Of a stretch of 7,234 nucleotides of DNA, positions 1-4,643 are shown piece after piece. A program made the translations under genes and the position numbers. Origin of the DNA: Alphaproteobacteria bacterium (GTDB lineage: Bacteria > Pseudomonadota > Alphaproteobacteria > Rhizobiales > Beijerinckiaceae); NCBI GenBank assembly GCA_009921785.1, contig RFXE01000086.1:1-7234 (forward strand). The letters run 5' to 3'. Under the pieces are notes generated by a model. That model was given only the letters and a program-made list of their open reading frames with translations, had not been told where the DNA came from and made no database searches. The number at the start of each line of letters is the position of its first letter. The first letter of the stretch is position 1.

Positions 1-422
1 TCGTCAAACACAAGCGCGATATTATTTTGCAGTGCCCAGGGCAAAATACCATCTTGGAATTCGGTAACCTGTTTGCCGTCCTTCAAGACGATCGCGTCTT
101 TGCCCACAAGATCAAGACGCGAAACGTGGCTATCGAGATTGATACGCACGCATGGCCATTTCAAACGCGCGGCGACTTGTTCGATATGAGTCGATTTACC
201 TGTGCCATGATAGCCCGAGACCATCACACGACGATTGCGCGCGAAGCCTGCCAGAATGGCCAATGTTGTTTGACGATCGAACAAATAATCCGGATCGAGA
301 TCAGGTACATGGGGATCGGCCACCGAATAGGCGGGCACGTTCATATCCGTGTCGATGCCAAACATCTCGCGGGCGGAGACGGTGATATCAGGCATTCCAG
401 GGGCTGTAGGGGCGCTTGTCAC
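1..422 (-). CDS. cobS: Aerobic cobaltochelatase subunit CobS, 5' part (runs off left edge)
   Basis: CobS is the AAA+ ATPase subunit of the cytoplasmic CobN-CobS-CobT cobaltochelatase. In aerobic vitamin B12 synthesis this complex inserts cobalt into hydrogenobyrinic acid a,c-diamide at the cost of ATP. The reverse strand encodes 140 complete residues before the window edge. Visible are the N-terminal segment SAREMFGIDTDMNVPAY (residues 16-32), the motif DPDYLFDR (43-50), a Walker A loop GYHGTGKST (70-78), the segment NLDSHVSRLDLVGKDAIV (95-112), and the beginning of Walker B, ALVFD (136-140), with the next codon starting GA as expected for Glu. The start is GTG at 422-420. An in-frame TAA sits immediately upstream, so no longer start is possible, and GAGG lies 6 bases upstream. 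The ATG at residue 10 has no comparable ribosome site. Known CobS proteins are a little over 300 residues, so more than half is missing here. The gene follows the J-domain gene on the same strand, and cobT would be expected beyond the edge. Identity is seen directly; the partner genes are inferred. Confidence 0.95.
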   Translation of the reverse strand, partial: MTSAPTAPGMPDITVSAREMFGIDTDMNVPAYSVADPHVPDLDPDYLFDRQTTLAILAGFARNRRVMVSGYHGTGKSTHIEQVAARLKWPCVRINLDSHVSRLDLVGKDAIVLKDGKQVTEFQDGILPWALQNNIALVFD

Positions 423-428
423 TTAAAA

Positions 429-432
429 CCTC
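429..432 (-). promoter_or_regulatory. Shine-Dalgarno site of cobS that fixes its GTG start
   Basis: The reverse strand reads GCGAGG, then six bases (TTTTAA), then GTG. The TAA directly before the GTG is in frame, so GTG at 422-420 is the most upstream start possible. This is the only purine-rich site well placed for any candidate start of cobS. Confidence 0.7.
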
Positions 433-510
433 GCATCGACTACTGGCGCGGCACGCCGTATCCGGGCACCGCTGGATGACCGCTAACGATCGTCCTTAAT
501 GGGAATTTGC

Positions 511-527
511 GGGTTCGTAACGAACCC
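511..527 (-). repeat. Perfect 7-bp inverted repeat between the J-domain gene and cobS
   Basis: GGGTTCG (511-517) and CGAACCC (521-527) are exact reverse complements separated by 3 bases, so the reverse-strand transcript can form a compact GC-rich hairpin 16 bases after the J-domain gene's stop. On that strand the stem is followed by GCAAATTCCC, not a run of T, so it does not fit a classical intrinsic terminator. It could be an mRNA-stabilising or attenuating hairpin between two co-transcribed genes, or a small operator. The remaining roughly 100 bases of this spacer show nothing else I can support beyond the cobS ribosome site. Confidence 0.5.
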
Positions 528-542
528 TCGGCATCCTCTTTA

Positions 543-1157
543 TCAGGCGAGGCCCGCCGCTTTCAATGTATTATACGCATTGATGATCTCTCGTAAGCGA
601 TCTTCCAGTGAGCGATCACCGCCGTTAGCATCCGGATGGAAGCGTTTGACGAGTTCCTTGTAGCGGAGCCGGACCGTCTGGGCGTCTGACCCGGGTTCAA
701 GGGAGAGGGTCTCATAGGCCTTTTGCGCTAAAGCTCCGACCCGCGGACCTTCCGGCTCGGCCTTTTTGCGGGGCTTCTTGGTCCCGGCATTATCGAACAG
801 ATTGAAGGGGTCAACAAAGACCTTTTCGGACTGTTGCTGGGCCCGGCGCTTGCCGCTTGCGGCATTCTCCCCGAGTTTCCAGGTCGGCCGATGGCCAATT
901 GTCGCGTCCTTTTGGTAGGATAGGATCGCGGAATCGCTCATTCCGGCGAAATAATTGTAGGTTTGGTTATATTCTCGGACGTGATCGAGGCAAAACTGCC
1001 AAAACCGGCCTTCCTCATGCCGCCCCTTGGGCGCGCGATGGGGCCCCGGCTCCGCACAGCCCGGATGCTCGCAGCGCGGCGGCTCCGCTTCGGGGCGGCC
1101 CCGGCGGCTTCGCGGCGGAATACGGATCTTGTCGTAGAGTTTCGACTTCGGGTTCAT
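543..1157 (-). CDS. J-domain (DnaJ-like) co-chaperone with an N-terminal Cys/His putative zinc site
   Basis: This is a 204-residue cytoplasmic protein of a family typical of alphaproteobacteria. The C-terminal J domain spans about residues 146-200 and has the HPD tripeptide (174-176) that stimulates the ATPase of an Hsp70 (DnaK). It is not canonical DnaJ: the J domain is at the C terminus, and there is no Gly/Phe-rich region and no set of four CXXCXGXG repeats. The N-terminal part contains CEHPGC (C29, C34), the segment RAPKGR (41-46) and FCLDH (C56, H59), which together look like a C2-C-H zinc site, followed by the conserved-looking block YNQTYNYFAGMSD (63-75). Residues about 97-140 are charged and low in complexity, probably a flexible linker. 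The start at 1157 lacks an obvious Shine-Dalgarno sequence. The gene precedes cobS and is divergent from bolA, suggesting a chaperone role in metal-enzyme or Fe-S assembly, which is inference. The region is markedly GC-rich (1021-1080 is 49/60 G+C). Confidence 0.88.
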   Translation of the reverse strand: MNPKSKLYDKIRIPPRSRRGRPEAEPPRCEHPGCAEPGPHRAPKGRHEEGRFWQFCLDHVREYNQTYNYFAGMSDSAILSYQKDATIGHRPTWKLGENAASGKRRAQQQSEKVFVDPFNLFDNAGTKKPRKKAEPEGPRVGALAQKAYETLSLEPGSDAQTVRLRYKELVKRFHPDANGGDRSLEDRLREIINAYNTLKAAGLA

Positions 1158-1163
1158 GAGCGT

Positions 1164-1193
1164 CTAATAGTCGGTCCCGAGGGGCCGAAACAA
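1164..1193 (-). promoter_or_regulatory. Candidate promoter of the J-domain gene (possibly leaderless mRNA)
   Basis: On the reverse strand TTGTTT (1193-1188) is followed by an 18-base spacer and TATTAG (1169-1164). The -10-like box ends only 6 bases before the ATG at 1157. If it is real, transcription would start at or next to the start codon, giving a leaderless or nearly leaderless mRNA, which would agree with the missing Shine-Dalgarno site. Both hexamers are imperfect matches, so this is tentative. Confidence 0.3.
1171..1188. repeat. Imperfect palindrome in the bolA / J-domain divergent spacer
   Basis: TCGGTCCCGAGGGGCCGA has two arms of which 7 of 9 positions are complementary. As RNA, seven pairs including one G-T wobble can form around a CGAG tetraloop. 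It lies between the start codons of two divergent genes and inside the spacer of the candidate J-gene promoter, the place where a repressor operator would be expected. No regulator family is recognised from the sequence. Confidence 0.35.
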
Positions 1194-1225
1194 GTCTTGC
1201 GAAGACAGGGCGAAGTGACGCACAT

Positions 1226-1233
1226 AGGGAGGT
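1226..1233 (+). promoter_or_regulatory. Strong Shine-Dalgarno site of bolA
   Basis: AGGGAGGT is a near-ideal ribosome binding site whose last G lies 9 bases before the ATG at 1242. It decides the bolA start: the same reading frame is open back to 963, but that upstream part runs antisense through the J-domain gene and has no family similarity. Confidence 0.8.
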
Positions 1234-1241
1234 TAAGAGCC

Positions 1242-1517
1242 ATGTCGATGAGCGAGACAAAAATCCGCGACCGGATTGAAGCCAAATTGCGTGAACGCCT
1301 TGCACCCACGCATCTTGTGGTGACTGACGATTCCCATCAACACGCTGGCCATTCTGGCGCACGCCCCGGCGGGCAAACCCATTTCTCGGTTGAAATTGTA
1401 AGCGCGGCTTTTCAAGGCAAGAGCCGCATTGAGTGTCATCGGGCAATCAATGCGTTGTTGGCCGAAGAATTTGCTGACGGCGTTCACGCGCTCGCGATCT
1501 CGGCACGCGCGCCTTAG
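1242..1517 (+). CDS. bolA: BolA family protein
   Basis: A 91-residue protein of the BolA family, small cytoplasmic proteins that bind monothiol glutaredoxins through a shared [2Fe-2S] cluster and act in iron-sulfur handling; some are also reported as transcription regulators. The protein starts MSMSETKIRDRIEAKL and matches the family over its full length. Seen are the SHQHAGH segment (residues 31-37), the GG-turn followed by THFSVEIVS (46-54), the F-GKSRIECHRAIN stretch (57-70) that forms the class II KH-like helix, and the near-C-terminal GVHALAI (80-86), whose His82 is the usual cluster ligand. Start: ATG at 1242 with a strong ribosome site; a second ATG two codons later is also possible. 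The gene is divergent from the J-domain gene. Its TAG stop overlaps the TAA of the convergent transporter gene, leaving no room for a terminator between them. No Cys/His change at the key C-terminal ligand is seen. Confidence 0.94.
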   Translation: MSMSETKIRDRIEAKLRERLAPTHLVVTDDSHQHAGHSGARPGGQTHFSVEIVSAAFQGKSRIECHRAINALLAEEFADGVHALAISARAP

Positions 1518-2401
1518 CCAACGAGAAGCAGTGAGGCGACGCCTACAAGTATGAGCGTCATGCCGAGGAATTCTCGTTTACTCGTTGTTTCGCTCAAAAA
1601 TTTCCGCGTGACGATTTGTGCGAAGAAAACTTCAACAAGACCGAGCGTTCTCACATTCGCAGCGGCAGTTAATGAAAAGCCGATAAACCAGAATTGCGAG
1701 GCAAAAGCGCCCATAAATCCGGCAAAAAGTGATGAACGCCAAAGCGTGAGGCTTGCGGTCAATGCTTTACGGTCGAAGAGCATCATCCAGATGATGAGAA
1801 TAAATGTCTGAAGACCAAGCGACCAAGCAAGCATTGTTGAGGCGCGCAATACAAAGCTTTGCTGGCCGAGCTCGAGTATACCCCCACGAAAGAAAATTGC
1901 CGCAAGCGCGAACAACCCACCGGCGGCGATACCCGCAAGTGCAGGACGAATACCTGCTGCCGTGAGTTTTTCATCCGCTTTGACGGCCATAAGGACGACA
2001 CCGATTGTTGCGACGATAATGGCGACAATCGCACTCATCGAAAGATGATCGCCGAGAACAAGCGCGCCGAAGAGCGCGACCTGCACGGGCTCTGTTTTTG
2101 TATAGGCTGTTGTAACAGAAAATGACCGTTCTTTCATGGACAGCAACATCAGCGCGGTCGCGAGGATTTGTGAGACCGCGCCACCAAGCGCAAAGCCGAT
2201 GAACGCAAAATCTGCTGAAGGCACTGATTCTCCTGTGACGATCGCGACCGCCGTCAGAAAGACGAGCGCGAACGGAAAACCATAAAGAAACCGAACCTGT
2301 GTGGCGCCAACGGTTCCAATTTGAGACGTCAATTTCCGCTGCATCGCATTGCGGGCGGTTTGAGCAGCGGCGGCGATAACAGCGGCAAGGGCCCACAGCA
2401 T
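1514..2401 (-). CDS. EamA/DMT-superfamily transporter (first of a divergent pair)
   Basis: A 295-residue inner-membrane protein composed almost entirely of hydrophobic stretches separated by short charged loops, as in the ten-helix drug/metabolite transporter superfamily built from two EamA repeats. Helices can be placed at about residues 1-20, 38-56, 65-88, and on to the last at about 277-294. The segment TTAYTKTEPVQVALFGALVLGD (from about residue 97, split by a helix turn at the Pro) is typical of the end of the first repeat, and VRTLGLVEVFFAQIV is the matching part of the second. Length fits the family (about 290-300). Start: ATG at 2401-2399 with GAGGAGC 9 bases upstream. The substrate cannot be told from sequence; the superfamily includes exporters of amino acids, nucleosides and other small metabolites. 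It shares a 187-base spacer with a second, dissimilar EamA gene pointing the other way, and its stop codon overlaps that of bolA. Confidence 0.88.
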   Translation of the reverse strand: MLWALAAVIAAAAQTARNAMQRKLTSQIGTVGATQVRFLYGFPFALVFLTAVAIVTGESVPSADFAFIGFALGGAVSQILATALMLLSMKERSFSVTTAYTKTEPVQVALFGALVLGDHLSMSAIVAIIVATIGVVLMAVKADEKLTAAGIRPALAGIAAGGLFALAAIFFRGGILELGQQSFVLRASTMLAWSLGLQTFILIIWMMLFDRKALTASLTLWRSSLFAGFMGAFASQFWFIGFSLTAAANVRTLGLVEVFFAQIVTRKFLSETTSKREFLGMTLILVGVASLLLVG

Positions 2402-2410
2402 GTCGGATCA

Positions 2411-2417
2411 GCTCCTC
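2411..2417 (-). promoter_or_regulatory. Ribosome binding site of the leftward EamA gene
   Basis: The reverse strand reads GAGGAGC, 9 bases before the ATG at 2401. It supports that start over any internal Met or Leu codon. Confidence 0.6.
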
Positions 2418-2575
2418 AAATTTTGATACAATCGTTCTCTTCGCGGGGAAAGACCGTGAGGTCAATCAAAACCGCACAGGCGCATTGTCATAGGCAAGGG
2501 TTGAGGTGTTTCCACTCTGCGCGTATGTCTTTTGTCTTAAACGGGTGGGCATGATGCTCATCTAAGAGTCAGTTT

Positions 2576-2581
2576 AGGGAG
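2576..2581 (+). promoter_or_regulatory. Shine-Dalgarno site fixing the GTG start of the rightward EamA gene
   Basis: AGGGAG lies 7 bases before GTG at 2589. Another GTG at 2581 is in a different frame and lies directly on the ribosome site, so it is not the start. No ATG exists in frame near the beginning of this gene. Confidence 0.65.
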
Positions 2582-2588
2582 TGAGCGC

Positions 2589-3467
2589 GTGGGGTCCGAA
2601 CAATCAGGGCGGGGAATCGGTTTCGCTCTTGCTGGCGCGTTTTTCTACGGTTTCAACATAACTTTTGCTAAAATCTCCGCTGAGCTCGGCGTGCAGGGTC
2701 CGATGATCGTTGCCGAGCGCGTGCTGGTGATGATTGCCATCGGCCTTGTTCTTGCGCTTCTAACCCGAAGCTCGCTTCATGTTGTGAAGGGCGAGCGCGT
2801 GCCTATGGCTCTCCTTGGTTTGGGCAGCATGGGTGTATCGATTGGCTATCTCTCCTCAGTAGCGTTTATTCCGATCACCGTTGCAGCTGTGATCTTTTAT
2901 ACTTTCCCGATTTTGATCGTGATCGCGAGCCCCTTCATTGATAAGAAAAAACTTACGCCCGCAATGCTCGGCATTGTTGCTTTAGCCTTTGTTGGCGTCG
3001 TGTTGGTTCTTGGTATGGCAAGCGGTGATCTCGATCTCAGAGGTGTTGCATTAGCCGCACTCGCGAGCGTTTCGGCAGCCATGCAATTTTTTGCAGGAAC
3101 GCGATGCCATAAAAGCTCTAATGCTGCGAAAATTGTTGTTACCCAAGCGATTGTTTTGCCGGGTGCTATCGCCTCCGTATTTGCAACGGGAGGCGTGTTT
3201 TCAATGGAGACACAAATACTTGCCGCCGTTCCGATTTGGTTGACGATTGGGGGCTTTGTTTTGGGATTTGTATTTCAAATTCTCGCTTTGGCACGAATTT
3301 CGGCAACGGTAGCGGGTTTGTTGTTTTGTCTTGAGCCCGTTGTGGCGGCGATTACCTCTGCGCTTGTTCTTGATGAGCGCTTGCTTCCCGTTCAATATTT
3401 TGGGGGCTTTCTGGTGATCGTGGCTATTGCTCTGACCATGGTGGTCGAGCGTCGCGTTGCGCGGTGA
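2589..3467 (+). CDS. EamA/DMT-superfamily transporter, first gene of an operon with a COG0523 GTPase
   Basis: A 292-residue inner-membrane transporter of the EamA family with two repeats (about residues 10-142 and 152-286). Predicted helices lie near 9-29, 38-58, 72-92, 95-115, 124-143, 151-170, 181-203, 213-236, 239-262 and 267-286, giving the usual ten. Family-like segments are AISFIPITVAAVIFYTFPI-type sequence at about 91-108 (here VAFIPITVAAVIFYTFP) and LARISATVAGLLFCLEPVVAA (about 234-254) at the equivalent place in repeat two; the latter ends in the common E-P-V motif. A short basic tail (VERRVAR) ends the protein, which suggests a cytoplasmic C terminus. The start is GTG at 2589, chosen from the AGGGAG site. 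The stop TGA overlaps the next gene's GTG by four bases, so the two are probably translated together. Substrate unknown; pairing with a metallochaperone hints at a metal-related or metallophore-related substrate, but that is inference. It is not a close copy of the divergent EamA protein. Confidence 0.88.
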   Translation: MGSEQSGRGIGFALAGAFFYGFNITFAKISAELGVQGPMIVAERVLVMIAIGLVLALLTRSSLHVVKGERVPMALLGLGSMGVSIGYLSSVAFIPITVAAVIFYTFPILIVIASPFIDKKKLTPAMLGIVALAFVGVVLVLGMASGDLDLRGVALAALASVSAAMQFFAGTRCHKSSNAAKIVVTQAIVLPGAIASVFATGGVFSMETQILAAVPIWLTIGGFVLGFVFQILALARISATVAGLLFCLEPVVAAITSALVLDERLLPVQYFGGFLVIVAIALTMVVERRVAR

Positions 3468-4618
3468 ACGCCATGCCTATTGCGCCGATCCCTGTTACAA
3501 TCATCACCGGCTTTCTTGGCGCAGGGAAAACGACGCTTCTCAATCGGCTCTTAAAAGATCCCGCGCTTGCCGATACAATCGTCATCGTCAATGAATTCGG
3601 CGAAATCGGGCTCGATCATCTCTTCATTGAAACTCAAGATGACAATATGATCCTGATGGCGTCGGGGTGTTTGTGCTGCACGATCCGAGGCGATCTGATT
3701 TCAACGCTTGAAGATCTGATCAAGAAATTTGATACGGGTTCACTCGCGGCCTTCAAGCGCGTTGTGATCGAAACGACGGGCCTTGCTGATCCGGCACCCA
3801 TTCTCCAATCGCTTCTTGGACATCCGATGATTGTGGCGCGTTACACGCTTGACGGTGTTGCGACGCTTGTTGATGTAGTAAATGGATCATCGACGCTTGA
3901 TCATCATCCGGAGGCCGTGAAACAAGCGGCCATCGCTGACCGGATTGTGCTCACAAAAACCGATTTGCAATCGGATGTGACCGCTCTTCGCGCGCGTCTA
4001 GAGGCGCTCAATCCCGCGGCTGATGTTTTAGATGCAGCAAAAGGTGAGGTCACGGCAAAAGCTCTTATCGGCACGGGCCTCTTTGATCTCACGAAGAAAA
4101 CTCCAGATGTGGCCCACTGGCTGAAAGCCGAAGCCTACGGAGATCATGGTCATCAGCATCATCATCATGATCACGATCACGATCACGATCATCACCATCA
4201 CGATCATCACCATCACGACAACCACAATCCGCATGATGTAAACCGGCATGATGCGCATATCCGCGCCTTCTGTCTCACCACCGATGATGCGATTCCCTCA
4301 TCCGCATTCGAGCTCTTCTTAACACTGCTCAAATCCGCCCATGGCGAAAAGCTCCTGCGCATGAAGGGTATTGTGAAAATCGCCGAGCATCCGGATTGTC
4401 CGGTGATCCTGCACGGGGTGCAGCATGTGTTTCATCCGCCGGTGCAGCTTGCACGCTGGCCGGACGGTGATCACCAAACGAAAATGGTTTTCATCACCAA
4501 AGATCTCGACGAGAGCTTTGTGTCACGCCTTTGGGAGGCGTTTCTTGATCGTCCGGGGATTGACACGCCCGACCGCTCCGCCATGCTCGACAACCCGTTG
4601 TCGTTAAGACGGGAATAA
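3464..4618 (+). CDS. CobW/COG0523-family GTP-dependent metallochaperone with His-rich linker
   Basis: A 384-residue cytoplasmic G3E GTPase. Seen in order: Walker A GFLGAGKTTLL (residues 16-26), NEFGEIGLDH (43-52), the family's metal-binding CLCC (69-72) followed by TIRGDL, Walker B-type ETTGLADPAP (103-112), the base-recognition motif as TKTD (164-167) in place of NKXD, a His/Asp linker (228-265), and the CobW C-terminal domain (about 266-370) with HGVQHVFHPP. The family delivers zinc, cobalt or another metal to client proteins using GTP. The name CobW comes from B12 synthesis, but this one is not in a cob operon, so a zinc role (Zng1/ZigA-like) is at least as likely. Start: GTG at 3464 overlaps the transporter stop; ATG at 3473 with GGTGA 5 bases upstream is an equally good start and would remove three residues. 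The acyl-CoA synthetase gene follows after 25 bases. No Zur-type operator was seen. Confidence 0.92.
   Translation: MNAMPIAPIPVTIITGFLGAGKTTLLNRLLKDPALADTIVIVNEFGEIGLDHLFIETQDDNMILMASGCLCCTIRGDLISTLEDLIKKFDTGSLAAFKRVVIETTGLADPAPILQSLLGHPMIVARYTLDGVATLVDVVNGSSTLDHHPEAVKQAAIADRIVLTKTDLQSDVTALRARLEALNPAADVLDAAKGEVTAKALIGTGLFDLTKKTPDVAHWLKAEAYGDHGHQHHHHDHDHDHDHHHHDHHHHDNHNPHDVNRHDAHIRAFCLTTDDAIPSSAFELFLTLLKSAHGEKLLRMKGIVKIAEHPDCPVILHGVQHVFHPPVQLARWPDGDHQTKMVFITKDLDESFVSRLWEAFLDRPGIDTPDRSAMLDNPLSLRRE
4145..4258 (+). repeat. Histidine/aspartate-coding repeat inside the COG0523 GTPase gene
   Basis: This stretch encodes residues 228-265, with 21 His and 9 Asp among 38 residues. At DNA level it holds three exact tandem CACGAT units (4172-4189), then a 15-base unit CATCACCATCACGAT (4190-4204) repeated with one change at 4205-4219, encoding HHHHD twice. 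Such linkers are common in COG0523 proteins and bind zinc, cobalt or nickel. The short tandem repeats make it a likely site of length variation between strains. Confidence 0.85.
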
Positions 4619-4628
4619 AAGCGGAAGC

Positions 4629-4636
4629 GGGAGAAG
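4629..4636 (+). promoter_or_regulatory. Purine-rich ribosome site of the FATP-type acyl-CoA synthetase
   Basis: GGGAGAAG lies about 7-10 bases before the ATG at 4644, in a purine-rich spacer with three AAGCGG copies between 4619 and 4639. The short gap and lack of a hairpin support co-transcription with the GTPase gene. Confidence 0.5.
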
Positions 4637-4643
4637 CGGATCC

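Larger units (their letters stand above)
2402..2588. promoter_or_regulatory. Divergent promoter region between two EamA transporter genes
   Basis: These 187 bases must hold the promoters of both transporter genes. For the rightward operon the best pair I can find is TTGAGG (2501-2506), 17 bases, TATGTC (2524-2529), which would give a leader of about 50 bases; the match is only moderate. For the leftward gene, TTGACC (2465-2460) resembles a -35 box but no -10 box lies at the right distance. I see no cobalamin riboswitch, no long palindrome typical of a Zur/Fur operator, and no convincing small gene; an ATG ATG CTC ATC TAA at 2551-2565 is too short to call. Confidence 0.4.

Noticed and set aside
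27..479. Long plus-strand open frame opposite cobS
   Set aside because: The opposite strand encodes clear CobS sequence with Walker A and B motifs; the plus-strand translation has no recognisable family features and no ribosome site.
1197..1226. TTGCGA-18-CACATA as a bolA promoter
   Set aside because: The -10 box is poor and would put the transcription start at or beyond the bolA ribosome binding site, which its strong sequence argues against.
963..1241. Upstream extension of the bolA reading frame
   Set aside because: It runs antisense through the J-domain gene, its translation does not look like BolA, and a strong ribosome site places the start at 1242.
2551..2565. Four-codon leader peptide ATG ATG CTC ATC TAA
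   Set aside because: Too short to separate from chance; no ribosome site, no run of regulatory codons and no attenuator hairpin after it.
2402..2588. Cobalamin riboswitch or Zur operator upstream of the COG0523 operon
   Set aside because: The spacer is short, lacks the B12-box-like sequence, and shows no long AT-rich palindrome of the Zur/Fur type.
4028..4258. Minus-strand frame with alternating Val/Ile/Met that looks like a membrane peptide
   Set aside because: It is the shadow of the CAC/CAT/GAT repeats of the histidine-rich linker and does not reflect an independent gene.
1..4618. Cobalt-delivery system linking CobS with the CobW-family GTPase
   Set aside because: The two genes are about 3 kb apart on opposite strands with unrelated genes between, and the CobW name alone does not show a role in B12 synthesis.
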